Source of the DNA: Bryoerythrophyllum caledonicum
Taxonomy: Eukaryota > Streptophyta > Bryopsida > Pottiales > Pottiaceae
Reading direction: 5' to 3'
DNA length: 64,000 bases
NCBI GenBank assembly: GCA_963971425.1
Contig: OZ020518.1
Span: forward strand, 7,543,989-7,607,988
Shown: positions 13,011 to 24,895 of the stretch, in pieces
Position numbering within the stretch: the stretch's first letter is position 1
Layout of the letters: each line of letters starts with the position of its first letter
Position numbers and translations under genes: made by a program
Notes under the pieces: model-generated
Told to the model about the DNA's origin: nothing
The model's database searches: none
What the model saw: only the letters and a program-made list of their open reading frames with translations

Positions 13011-13685
13011 GCACACCGACTATCAGAGGTGGTGTTAAAGGAGGGTGGGGTGCAATGACAACTGAATTGCGAAAGAGAGAAAGAACTAGCTTGCCACCCT
13101 CGTTCAAATACTGAACTGGTAAAGAATTGATTAGGGCGGAAATATATTATCTTATATATGTCAACATACGTGGAAATCTATAAATTACGAAAGAGTGAAA
13201 TTACGGCGGAAATACTTAAATCTATAAAGAGTAGTTCCCCTCCAGCCTGTTGGCGGCTTGAGTGTACAATGACACTAGTTAATCCTCCAGATTAAATTGG
13301 ATTAAGAAAGTCGTGAGCTTGAATACCGATTACCAATTTTGTTAATTGTCTTGTTGTAGTCACGGAATGAATACAACTTTAGATTTTCCGGATCGTCAAT
13401 TTTCAAATATGAAGATGCTTAACAATAATTGTGCCCCGTAATTGACGGATTGATCAGCGGATTATATTGGACAGCTATTGTAGGGCTTTGCGACAGCGTG
13501 TAACAAACTAGATCTGAGAAGAGGTTAATATTAAATAGTAGATCTTTGGTGTAAACGGAAGCAAGATAGAGTAGAAGAGGGGCTCTATCACCGCAACGCA
13601 GGAGTATTGCACTGGGTTGTTTGGATTCATAGGGAGGCTCTGATGTTGAAAGAGAGTGCAGATGAGTGGTTTGGCTATCTTGTAG
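13011..13685. promoter_or_regulatory. Divergent intergenic region between transposase and ParB-like/methyltransferase genes
   Basis: About 675 bp separates the two divergent start codons (13010 minus, 13686 plus). It presumably holds both promoters. It is AT-rich with no convincing coding potential. I could not identify a specific TATA box with confidence. Confidence 0.35.
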
Positions 13686-14860
13686 ATGATGACTAAAATA
13701 GGTGGCCGGAAGAAGCGAAGTACCAATTTCTCTAATCCGAAGCAGACGCGGGCTCGAAAGGATCGGTGCAGACATCAGTCATTGTTGGCTGCTCAGAACC
13801 TGGAAGTCGAAACATCGGAATCGGGCGAACGTTTTAGGGCTTTGTCAAGTATCTACCAAAGACCGCAGCCAGTCCAATCACAGATTCAGGTATGTTTAGA
13901 TATTAAATATATTTAGATCATTTTATGTGGTTGAATAGAAGAAAGTCCAATGGTTCATCTGATTCTGGCCTCCCGGATTGATAATCAGGAGTCTTGCACC
14001 ATCGTAAGTATTCATGAGCATTTTGAAGAGGCATACACGGTAGAAGAACACTCCAGGAAAATATATCAAAGATCTGGTACCAGTGAGACCTCGTTACAAG
14101 TGGATAAAGGTTCTGAAGGCAGTAAAGGCCAGTCTGACTGCCAAAATAGTGACTCAAGTGAAGAAATCGGGAGCCTAGGAAAACAATCACGACCCACACT
14201 GGTCGGAGACGGTTCCTCATCAAAGGCATCCGGTAAAGGAGTAACGTCTCATCGAACTGGCGTGGAGGACCTGGCGGACAAATTACTGGAACTTCAAAGG
14301 GACCCACCACATCAGGTATGTCACAATAAGATTATTCTTTGATCAATCTGTACCCGTTCTTGTACCCGTTCTAAGATCACGAGTGACTCTTATCGTTATG
14401 GTTTTATTTGTTCAATGAGCTACCGACCGGTCATAGAGCTCCCGAGAATCAGTGTTTTAATAGATACGTCACATATTTGGTTTCAAAACCATACACATTC
14501 GTAACTGGGCTCCCGAAAAGGCCATACTGCCCCCGATAATTAGGGTTTAGGATTCATGTGGGGCCCGTAGGTTCGTCTCTTCGGACGTTCGTCACTGAGC
14601 TGTATACGGCTCACGTTGCAACCTCGAGCAGGGTTTGGGTTCCTCCTTCTTCATCCGGGTTCGGTTCTTCAAGATTTCGAGAACTTCTCATGTTTATAGA
14701 CCTGCTTCTCGGGAGATGTACACTGAAATTTTGTTAGTCTTCATGGCCGAGTTGCTGAATCTAGTGAAACTCTTTGTCCTTGCAGGTTGCGTGCGCGGGG
14801 AGTAAGCGGCGGAGTTCGATGGTGATAGAGGCGGAACTGGAGAAAATGGCAGGACTCGAG

Positions 14861-15909
14861 GTACGTCATCAATTCATCTCCGTGTTTAGTATTTGCCATT
14901 TCTTGTAATTAGGTTAAGCTGGGGGAATTCGTTAGGGTTTTGGTGCGTTTATTGCATCGGTGTAGCTCGGGCACGAAGAGAGCGTGTGGGTGAGAGGATG
15001 GGAAGTGCGAGTGGGGCACAACGTGAGAGTGTGTGTTGGGAGGTCCAGGGAATAATTTCTGAAGACTGTGAGTATTGTTGAGGTCTAGGCTGGGGGGGGG
15101 GTACGGGGTTGAAATTGTTCAGAGCTCTGCCTCGAGCGCATGCTTGTTTGTTTGTCTTGTCGTTGAGTGTGCGCGCGTGATGGACCTTATCTAGCAGGGG
15201 AGGGAATCATGAATTTTTACAAAAATCAGTGAGCCCTGAAAATGGCTTTCGGATCCAAAAGCCATTTTCAAGGGTCATTGATTTTCGTAAAAACTTGAGA
15301 TTCCTATCCCTGCTGGCTAAGGTCTTCGACGCGCGTGCATATCTCTCCTTCCTGTGATGGTCACGATCATGAGATCGTGGTCATGGATTCGGTATTTCTT
15401 GCGTCGATGATCCACGTCTATGAGCTGGGATCGTCCAGATTGTAGAGGTAGTGAGGGTGGGCAGTGTGGGTGAGAGGGTGATGAGTGGCTGAGGAAGGGT
15501 GGAGAGTGTGGGTGCGAGGCTGGGAAGTGCGGGTGGGGCACGACGTGAGAGTGTGCGTGGGGTGGTCCAGGAAATAATTTCTGAAGTCTGTGAGTATTGT
15601 TGAGGTCTAGGCTAGGGGGTGTAGGGTATAAGGGGGTTGAAATTTTTTTGAGCTCAGCCTCGAGCGCATGCTTGTATGTTTGTCTTCTCGTTGAGAGTGC
15701 GCGCGCGATGGACCTTAGCCAGTGGAAGGGTCAGTGGTTTGTATCGCTAGAAGTAATTTTCATGACCATGGTTTGTCATACTAGTTGGAATTCATGAGCA
15801 CGTCTTCAGTTTACTGGTCTATTCTATATATTAATCTAAATTCATTTCAAGTATATGGGACAGGTGGATTCAATTTGTTGCTTGGATTTCTTATGCATAT
15901 TTATTGCAG
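14861..15909 (+). other. 1.05-kb intron holding a direct repeat and a hairpin element
   Basis: The intron of the ParB-like/methyltransferase gene is far longer than its neighbours. It contains two direct copies of about 150 bp, near 15020-15180 and 15545-15725. They share GTGAGTATTGTTGAGGTC and GCGCGATGGACCTTA-like words. Between them is an inverted repeat at 15170-15335 (listed separately). This nested structure looks like insertion of a small transposon. Confidence 0.55.
15170..15335. repeat. MITE-like hairpin with arms of about 75 bp
   Basis: The left arm (about 15170-15255) and right arm (about 15260-15335) are inverted copies. Both carry AGCAGGG, GAATC, TTTTTAC, AAAATCA and CCATTTTC words in mirrored order around a centre at CGGATCC (15250-15256). 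The arms match at most positions, with several substitutions. The structure could form a long hairpin and resembles a small non-autonomous element. Confidence 0.6.
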
Positions 15910-17234
15910 GTTGAGAGTTTGGGACCTACAGCTACTTCTTCACGTGAGGATCTTGAGATTTTGGAGGACGAAGAACGCGTTGGTGAACTTGTTGATGAGC
16001 ATGGGCTGGCTCCAACACTTCAATCTTTGCGGAGGTCCATCCGTGGGACCTCATACGACATCCTACAGAGCAGCATTTGCTCTTTCGGTGGTGATCACCC
16101 AATTCCTCTCTGCCGGATGGTGCCCATGGCTAAGGTGAGGTTACCTCTTAGAAGTGATGTCGAGAAGTTGAAGGGGGAGTTCGTCAATGGGTATCGGCCT
16201 GGTTCTGCTTGTTTTTATGTGTCGGTGAGGAGTTTCTCCCTTGTTGAGAAGCGGGTGCAACCACTAGACAAGTCGACGCGGTCAGAGCTTTGAATTGAAG
16301 AGGACCGGAAGTTCGAGGAGTTGTTGAAGACTCGACCGGAGTACTCGGCGTTTTCAGAGAAATTCTTCTTCGTGTGGGATGGCAATCATCGCCATATGGC
16401 TTGGACAGAGGTGATTTCCCAACTACATCCATCCGATGTCACCTTTCATGTGCCCGTTAGAGCCGTGGTTATTGAGCCAACTATCGAGAACCGACACATC
16501 TTGCTCAACGTGATGACCGACTTGAACAGGTGCGCACAAACTTAGATACTCCGAACATCGTTTGTTTCAGTTGCTTTGACCATTGTACTTCATTTCTTGA
16601 CACTGAAATTCTCTTTTGTCGCAGGCAAAAAGAATCAGACCACGTTGTGCAACACCTCACTCACGATCTAAAGCGTGTTCAGCATTTTGGGCTCTTAGAG
16701 TTTGAGCAATTGAAGGGGCTCATCAGCGATGAAGATTACGAATTGAGTGTCCTTGAGTGGTCAAAGAAGGGACAACGAAAGTGGTATCATATGACTCTTG
16801 AAGCATTTGTGAAGCTCATGTTTGAGGTACGTAATGATTATGATGACTAGGTAGCACTTACCATTCCTCTCCCTTTAATATTCTAGTTCAGAATATTTAT
16901 ACTGATCACGGCCTTATGGGGTCCACAACGGGACCTGATTGTTGTTCAAGAGGAGCAGATCCAAAAGTTTAAAGACACCTTGGTCACGAGTGTTAGTGAA
17001 GATCGGCGTGGAAGTGTGTCGTAGTACGCATTGGCAAGTATTCACATCTTAACACAAAGATACCCTTAAGGTAATCGTTCCCACAGAGAGTCACCGAGAA
17101 CTACAACGACTAACAACAAACCATGATCTGTACAATGTCAACTATACAATATATACATCAAAAGAAAAGAGAGAAAGGTTTAGATCACAAGGGGTGAGTG
17201 TTAATTACACCAACCGCCCCACCCAAGTACTTTA

Positions 17235-17351
17235 CATGGCCCGGATTTCACATGGCCCGGATCCTACATGGCCCGGATCGTACATGGCCCGGATTACACA
17301 TGGCCCGGATTACACATGGCCCGGATAGTACATGGCCCAGATCGTACATGG
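17235..17351. repeat. 16-bp tandem repeat, seven copies
   Basis: Seven consecutive 16-bp units begin CATGGCCCGGAT and differ mainly in the last four bases. The repeat starts at 17235 and an eighth partial unit begins at 17347. The copies are almost identical, so the expansion is fairly recent. Confidence 0.9.
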
Positions 17352-18930
17352 ACTTTACAACTATATACATTATAGACATCCGGATACTTGCGTATCCGGA
17401 GAGTGTTTTATCACGATGAACGACGGTTCACGGACTTAAACAAGTTTTAGTAAACGTTACTTCTTCCTCACAGTTTCTCCAATCACTCCTACGCACTAAC
17501 TTGGGATGGTTGTGGTGTCACTGGGTTCCCCCCATAAGAGGGGATAAGGCTTGGGCCTTAAGGACTAACACTTACTCTTGTGGCACGTACGTGGTGTACC
17601 CACCCTTCGAGCTGTTAGACCTTCCTTCACCTCAGAATCAGCTAAAGGAATAGTACATCGTGGGATCGCCTAGCTATTAGCCCCGGGTACCCGATTCCCA
17701 CTCCTTTTCTTCAGGGAACAAAGTCCTCTTCCTATTACTCCGATGGTCACCTCGCAAAGGGATTAGTTGGATCTCCTTTCTTCTCTCAAGATAATCCGAG
17801 CTGTTAGAGTCGGTCTGGACTTACTACCCTTAGGTCAAACCAGTCTACTCCGTCCTCAACACGAAGGGTTGATGGTGTGTAGTGCTCCTATGGATCAACC
17901 TATCCGACCAAAGGTTGATGCGTCTGGGATCTAGAGTACATCTTCACAATCGATGACATACTGCCGCCGACCGGTCACACAAGACATATCAAGACTCCTT
18001 CCACACCCGTCACTCCCCCTTCGTCCTCCCCTAACCACTTATAATCTCACCTGTTATTCCCCTTCCACCCGGACTAACTCTACTTGAGGGAACAAGGAAA
18101 CAATCACAAGGGGTTACAGTTAGAGTCACGCTCAAACTAACAATCTAACCATCTCACCTGTTATTCCCATCCATCCGGACTAACTCTACTTGATGGAACA
18201 AGGAAACAATGACTCGACAGTTAGTATGGACTTAAGGAGTGGACTACTTGAGATGGTACTCACAGTCATATAGAATCCGAGCTCTCCAACCGTCGAAGGT
18301 TTTCTGAGAGCGTAGGTTTAGAATTGAACTGAAAGCAAGTACACACATCAAGCAGTGAAGAGAGAGGCCACGAGACTCCTCTCTTATACTGCGAAGGACT
18401 CACACAAGAGTCCAAACTCAAACGATACCTTCTAACTAAAAACGGTGACAATAATTACTCTTGGCGGCGGTGCTGCCACTACACACGATGTGCACCGTCA
18501 GAGGTCACTTATTACACAAAATCCAAGGCAAAACCAAGTCAAAACCAAAGTCAACCGGGGGCCAAATCCCGGACTGAACAGTGACCTACAAACCAAGATC
18601 CTGGCCTACTTCCGGGCCAGCTCCTCGAGTCTCTTCCGCTCCTCCCTCCTCTTGCGCTTCTTGGAACTCCGGCTTGAAGTCGGGGTGGGCGCGACCGTCG
18701 CAAGTGTTCTTCGTCTTGATCCCACGAGTTCGGGCTGGCCCGGACCTTCTCTCCTCCCCGGTGCGGGCTCGTCTTCTCCTTCCGGGTCTGGGTCGTCCTC
18801 TCCTTCCGGGTCCGGGCTTGTCCTCCTTGCCGTGGCGGTGGTGGTCGTCCTCCTTTGCCTATCCGAGCTCCCTTCCGAGCTCACATCCAAGCTGAACCTT
18901 CTAGGCAGCATATCTTCCTTGTTTTGCATC

Positions 18931-19260
18931 CAAACGGGACAATCGACCACTTAATTGACATCCCCTTGTTGCGTAGATGCCGATAGACTCCTCACTCATC
19001 CCATTTGGACAAGTATCGAGGGAGTTATGCCTCTCCCAAGGTTCGGGACTCCAGGGACAGTTTTCCGGGCCAGCCTTCCGGGCCGTGTATCTTCCTTTGC
19101 CCGTATCCAAACGGGACAATCGACCACTTGATTGATATCTCCTTGTTGCGTAGATGCCGATAAACTCATCACTTGTTCCATTTGGACAAGTATTGAGGGA
19201 GTTATGCCTCTCCCAAGGTTTGGGACTCCGGGACAGTTTTCCGGGCCAGATTTCCGGGCC
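18931..19260. repeat. 177-bp tandem duplication
   Basis: Segments starting CAAACGGGACAATCGACCAC at 18931 and 19108 are head-to-tail copies with period 177 bp. Both continue through TTGTTGCGTAGATGCCGATA and GGGAGTTATGCCTCTCCC. They differ by scattered substitutions. The second copy is truncated on its right side. Confidence 0.85.
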
Positions 19261-19372
19261 AGCTTCCTCCCGCCTGCTTGCTCATGTTCCTCGCCGTCGT
19301 CCTTATGGGGTTCTTCCTCTCCCTTAAAGTCCTACTCCTAGCCTGTTCCGCGGTGATCCTCGCGCTCTGGTG

Positions 19373-19592
19373 CTTGGGCTGCTTGCTCGGATCTCCTCCT
19401 TCCTCGTATTCCGGTGCTTGGGGTGCCTGATCGGATCTCCTCCTTCCTCGTGCTCCGGTGCTTGGGCTGCTTACTCGGATCTCCTCCTTCCTTGTGTTCC
19501 GGTGCTTGGGCTGCCTGATCGGATCTCCTCCTTCCTCGTGCTCCGGTGCTTGGGTTGCCTACTTGGACCTCCTCCTCGCGCTCCGTTGCTTG
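19373..19592. repeat. 44-bp tandem repeat, five copies
   Basis: Units starting CTTGGG at 19373, 19417, 19461, 19505 and 19549 have an exact 44-bp period and share CGGATCTCCTCCTTCCT. The last unit is diverged. Because 44 is not a multiple of three, the open frames across it shift from unit to unit and are not evidence of a gene. Confidence 0.88.
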
Positions 19593-22500
19593 TTCTTGTA
19601 CCGGCCTCTAGCTTGGGTGGAACTCATGAGCGACTTCATGCTTGGGTTGCCTGCTCGGACTCCCTCCTCGCGCTCCGCTGGTGCTCGCCTCCGGGCTTCA
19701 TTGATGTTGGCCTCCTGGCTCCGCTACTGTTGGCCTCCTAGCTCCGTTGATGCTCACCTCCGGGCTCTACTGGTGCTCGCCTCTAGGCTTGTGTTGGTGT
19801 TGGTGTTGGCCTCCAGGCTCCGTTGATGCTAGCCTCCGCGCTTGTGTTGATGTCGACCTCTGGGCTTGGCTACTGTTGTTCACTCTCGAGGTTCCAACTC
19901 TATAAGAAGTCCTGGCTTGGGCCGTAGAAGTTTCCTTCAGGCTTCAATTGTTATCTCCGAGTTCTTTCCCTCCGGGCTCCTCATACTCCGCTCCAGTTGT
20001 TGAGCTTCAAGTTGTTTTTCTCCGGGCTCCTTGCACTCCGCTCCAACTATTGAGCTTCCAGTTTTCCCCTCCCGGGCTCCTTATTCCGCTCCAGCTAGGA
20101 TCGGGTCCTAGACTACTTTTTATCCACTCTAAGGTTTTTGAAATACCTTCTAACTTTCATAACTCTAATCTATCTTAAAGGTAAATACTAGTCAAGGGCT
20201 AACTCCTATATCTATCAAACAAGTCATATTTAAGATCCCTAACTAACTAACTAACAAAATTTTGAAATTCATGGTACGACAAAGTGCTACAGAGTTGGTG
20301 AGCCGCTGCACTGAAGTTGTGCAAAAGAAGAAGACGACTTGTCAGACCATGCTCACTCGGTTCTTGGCAATTGCCAACCCGGCAAACGGGGAGGATTTCT
20401 TCAAAGTGGTAGGGTATATGTATATTTTCCATTCCTTTCCATATCGAATTTCTAACTTCTGACCTTGTAAATTCCACTCTAATTATTGATATTGGAATAT
20501 AGGTGAATCGTCACTATGATGTTTACCAGGTGCGGCCCGAGATGACTCCCGAAAAACTCCAGCTCATCGCCACAGCTAGGGTAGCTGCGAAGTTCAAGTC
20601 GCGCTAGTGCAGGTGGTGGAACATGAGCAAGGGCAGTAGGATGGAGTATAACTTCCCCGCATCGTACGCGTCTGATAAGGTTCTTCGAGGCGGGATTGAC
20701 AAGGCAACGTTCTGGGCTAGGGTAATGTCCAATTTTTGTTGATATTCTCATTATTTTCGAATGTTCTCTTTATGATCACTTCCTAAGAGTTACTATGTGG
20801 ATTTTGTTTCACAGCTAGAAGAAGAGTCTGAGAAACTCTACGCAGAGATTCTCCTTGAGGACAACATTGTCCTCCAGACTGAAAGGCTTCCAAATCCCGT
20901 TCCTGCCATTGGGAAATGGATTGAGGCAAAGAGCATGACGTTGGGGACAAAGGTGTTTTGTACTCTCATCGGCAAGGGGGGCTCCTACACGAAGGGCGAG
21001 GAGTTTATGGCGCAAGACGGATGCGAGAAGGCTCTCAAGCGAGCAGTGATGCGATATTTTTGGAGGGTGCTCGTGGCACAGGGATCCTTGTTGGCCAGAG
21101 ATCTACCCACCCGTTTCACAAAGTGGATAGATACTTCTGCACCAGAGTGTATCTTCACAGATTCACAGAGGCGTCGGTTTTCTATGCACCACCTCCTCCA
21201 ATGCCCCTGGTACTTGGAGATGCGGGAGGTGGATCCAACCCCTGGAGATGAGGTCCATCTACGAGTGGCCTGCGAATCCATAGCGATTCCTCCTGTTGTT
21301 GGCAGCGTCCTTCCGTTGTTGGCGGCTCCATTGGCAGCGTCTGAGGAGCAATCTGAGAAGGCCAAAGCCAAGGCTGCTGAGAAAGCAGCCAAGGCTGTAA
21401 TTAAGGAACAGGAGAAGGAGGCTGCTAGGCTGGAGAAGGAGAGTTCCAAGAAGGAGAAGAAAGAGAGGAAGGAGAGGTACAAGGAGTTCGCGGCGTTGGT
21501 GGCGAAGGAAGGACCTCAGAAGCTGTTTACTCAACTAGGAGAATTTGGAGGTTTTGCAGTCCCTCGAGCGGTGACACTGACGATGGGTGTCTCACCCTCT
21601 GCTAGCACTCGACCTTCAACCTTTGATGTGAAGCCCTCGCAGACTATGTACTCGATTCCGATATTCGATCGTCCTCAGTCTTCTACTGTTGTGAAGGTCA
21701 TGTGTGAGAGTGCCCTCTCCATCATGTCTCTATTTGATAGTGTCGCTGTGGAGGATGACGAACCCACAGCTTGGAAGGAGCTTCGTTTCTTTTTGAAGGA
21801 GCAGTCGGGCTCACGACATCGGCGACATGAGGACTTGGATTGCACTCTAGGTTTGGTGGATATGGTACTGTTCGACGTTCCAGAGGATTTACCAGTCCCG
21901 GACATTGACGGAGGCATCGCTATACCGAATTGGAACAAGCTTCCAACCCGGTTATCAGACGGAGGTAAGAAAGAATCCCATTGGATTTACAGGGCCTTTG
22001 AGATGGTTGGGGGTTACTTTGTGACGGGGCACCGCTTATAGTTTTCTACCTAGATTCGAAATTCATCTCCAATGAGCTTGTAGCATGGGGCGATTGGGCA
22101 CGCTTTGTCGAGGAGACGAAGTCGTTTGCCATCAACGGGCTGCCACTATTCCGCGATGGCCACCCTGGGCGCACTCACAAGTGCTTCCTTGTAAAGTGCT
22201 TCGTGAGGAAATTGGATCCTGCGGTTCCATTCTCTTTTTGTTTGATAGGATGGAGCTGCAACGAGATGGGATTCAGCTGTCTTCAGATGGTCACATGACC
22301 AATCTCATTACTCAGGAGACTATGACCATGAGGGCGGATAGCGACGTACCATGGCGTGGTGCGCGAGAGAAGTCCACGAACCTTATGGAGGCTCTTATTG
22401 ATCTCTGCGCTCAAGAGGAGGACATTGTTCTGGATCTCACAACATCTACTGGTTAGATTTTTTTCATATTCACCCATTTCTTCTGTTATCCTCTCAAAGT

Positions 22501-23854
22501 ATCATGTGCTGACATTGTATGCATTTTTTCTTCATGAAGGGGCGTCTATTAAGGCCTGCAAGGCTCTTAAGCGGCACATTTTAGCACTGGAAGAGGACCG
22601 AGAGTTGGTGGAAGAAGTTCTCCTTCCTTTGATCCTTGATGCTATTGAGGTCGAGTCAGCTCCGCCAACGATGGTGGCGGAAGGCTCTCGTAAGCGCCCC
22701 TTGGAGATTGATGACGACGAGCCAGAGGTGAAGACCGTCCCTAAGAGACGTTGTGAGTAAGTCCTAACCATAATTGATTTTAGTATTGGAATGTGATTTA
22801 TAATTTTAGCTTAACACATGTTTAAGTTCTAAACCGCGCGTTAATTTGTGCAGTCGACCTTCGTCCTTGATGGCATCTTTGTCAAGGGCTCATGTTGGAG
22901 TACTTTCTCCCTTGTTGTTGGAGGTGAAGAGCCCCACGCATCGATTCCATTTGAATCCCTCGGATGCCGCTGTTGCAGACGCCATGGCAGCACAACATTC
23001 CCTCCACATCTTCAAACGGTAGTCCCACGTAGGTCCAGAACATGTCCTTTCATAGATGGGGAGGCTTGTCGTAGTGGCTCAGAGAACAATGATAGTTCTT
23101 CAGACGATAGTGACGCAAGTGACCTTTTCGTGGGAGGATCTTGATTTCTCTGCATTGATTTGTTGTTTTTTTTTACTATCACAGTACCAGTTGGTTGTCG
23201 GATTAATTTTCCCATCATTCGTCATCTTCATTCATGTCAACATGCCAATTCTTTTCACGTACGTCTAACAAAAAACATCGTATGTGAGTAATGCGTGATT
23301 AGAAGATTTCGTTTTATCTATGATTAAATTTTTGAACACTTATAAATATCCTTTGGGACTTCGTTAAATGTCCTCTGAGTTTACATTCTTCGTATCTTAG
23401 GCATTGCTATTTTTTAATCAACTGCTGTCGAAGAATTGGAGTATTTCAATTTAGAGTGGTTCGAACACAACGGGTATCTCCATGGTATCTAATTTTTTTC
23501 CCCTAGGTATTACATGGATATCATCAAGGTATTAGAAGGGTATGAACTAGGTATCACTTAAATTCTGCCTGCCACCCTAAACCATATAATTTCGACTTTT
23601 TCCATTGAAGTTCTTAGTCTATTGACTTATCGCAGTACTACGAACTCTAAATCCTCACCCATAAGTGTCCCTTCCTATTTCAATTTGAAATGTTGCAATC
23701 AAGCCTTTACTACTCATACTACCATATGTCCAAGTACAATGTCGTCGTAAATTTCTGTTTTTTTTTCATATGTCAACATAGTCTAAATAGAACCCACGGC
23801 CATAGGTGACCCATTCCAAATTCAACATAAAACACTACGAATTTTTTTTAAAAA

Positions 23855-23925
23855 GTTCAGTGCTCAATGCTCGCCGCTCACAAGATAGTAATCCTGGGTC
23901 CGGCGCCACCAAAATCGATGCAAGC
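23855..23925. repeat. Possible right terminal inverted repeat of a 15-kb element
   Basis: The stretch TGCTCAATGCTCGCCGCTCAC followed by AAGATAG and GGTCCGGCGCCACC resembles, in inverted orientation, the 8600-8690 segment. Similarity is short and interrupted, so this is tentative. It lies about 0.8 kb beyond the methyltransferase gene, and the left counterpart lies about 1 kb beyond the transposase gene. Confidence 0.3.
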
Positions 23926-24656
23926 GTTGGCAAGCTACATTGATTTCCGTGAAGTGAGGTTGCAATGAATTGAATCAGCTACGTAGACGATGCCTTGCCT
24001 AATCTATTACCCTTATATATTCTCCTAGGCCTTGTAGGTTCATGGGCCTTAAAGGGTTAATAAATAACTTCAATCATCGATGAAAAACATAACACGGCTA
24101 TCAATGTGGTAGTATTTATATAAAAGTAGTTTGTTAGAGGTCAAGTTTCTTGGACAACCTCAAACCTCCAAACAAAAAACCTCTCCAACAAACTCAAGCC
24201 CTATGAGACATTTTTTAATATATTTTTTCCACCTTTGCCTCAAAATAACCATGTGTTGGGCAAAACAATACTACCGTAATCTAAACCGGCCTTACTTTAC
24301 CCTACAACATAGGCATCCAAAGGACAAAGCAAGCACATAAGATACACCCCCCAATAGGCCCACGCACATGATTGAGATTTGGTGCAGAATATGGCACCGA
24401 ATTTGGTTAAGAATTTGGCCCAGAATTGGGCGAACCCGCATATGGTTCAGAATTTCCCCACCGCCCTCACCTCGTTTACCCATTTACTGTCAAACGTACC
24501 AAAAACATCCCGAACATACACGACGGTATGGCCAGCATGTTAGGGGACGAATTCCAATAAAGTGCTCCTCAAAACAGGGGTTCGGTCCCTGAAAACTCCA
24601 ATCTGGGTGCATGTGCGGAGACCTAATGACGACCACCTTCCTATCACTACCACTCC

Positions 24657-24895
24657 ATATTTGGTCCCAATTCCACCCCATTTCCACCCATTCACTCTCT
24701 ATCAGCCCCAAATTAAGGCGTACTATTGATCAAGACCCCTGACTTTAAGTTGGTGCTAATGGGGGGTACCTAGTAACATAAATAGGCTACACATGGCTGA
24801 CCACTTTAAAAATTCATAACTAATTCACATCTCATTAGAAAAATATAAAATCACTTGGGTTGAGATTGTAATTCTATGGGCTATCACTGAAAAAT
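24657..24895 (+). repeat. Dispersed repeat family, copy 1
   Basis: About 240 bp matching, in inverted orientation, the segment near 31375-31600. Shared words include GGGGGGTACCTA, ATTCATAACTAATTC, TCACTTGGGTT and GGCTATCACTGAAAAA. It looks like an old copy of an unclassified transposon end. The two copies flank the RADA gene. Confidence 0.6.

Larger units (their letters stand above)
17025..20270. mobile_element. 3.2-kb repeat-rich insertion or long intron in the methyltransferase gene
   Basis: This block separates two coding stretches of the same plus-strand gene and is far longer than the other introns. It has no convincing coding frame. It holds a 16-bp tandem repeat (17235-17351), two copies about 95 bp apart of a CTCACCTGTTATTCC segment (near 18047 and 18144), a 177-bp duplication (18931-19260), a 44-bp tandem repeat (19373-19592) and degenerate CTCCGGGCT-type repeats up to about 20090. 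I found neither long terminal repeats nor a clear target duplication, so insertion versus intron is undecided. Confidence 0.45.
13686..23022 (+). pseudogene. ParB-like domain plus permuted DNA methyltransferase gene, broken
   Basis: Proposed exons: 13686-13889, 13989-14315, 14786-14860, 15910-16529, 16625-16826, 16887 to about 17021, then after a 3.2-kb interruption 20271-20408, 20503-20721, 20815-22451, 22540-22756 and 22854-23022. Nearly all junctions are GT-AG and phase-consistent. The middle exon encodes EKFFFVWDGNHRHMAW, a ParB/DGQHR-type motif. A Lys/Glu-rich coiled-coil-like linker follows (about 21340-21500). The end is methyltransferase-like: VDMVLFDVPED at the motif IV position, PWRGAREKS, and motif I DIVLDLTTSTGASIKAC followed by HILALEED. 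The IV-before-I order matches permuted N4-cytosine/N6-adenine enzymes. Damage: TGA 16291-16293, TAG 17022-17024, TAG 20605-20607, frameshifts near 22025 and 22235. DVPE instead of a (D/N/S)PP(Y/F/W) motif also argues against activity of this copy. Confidence 0.6.

Noticed and set aside
18445..19860. Several open frames of 60-170 codons
   Set aside because: They are Ser/Leu/Gly-rich by-products of tandem repeats. The 44-bp unit changes frame in each copy, and both strands are open.
17025..20270. LTR retrotransposon
   Set aside because: No matching terminal repeats, primer-binding site, polypurine tract or gag/pol frame was found.
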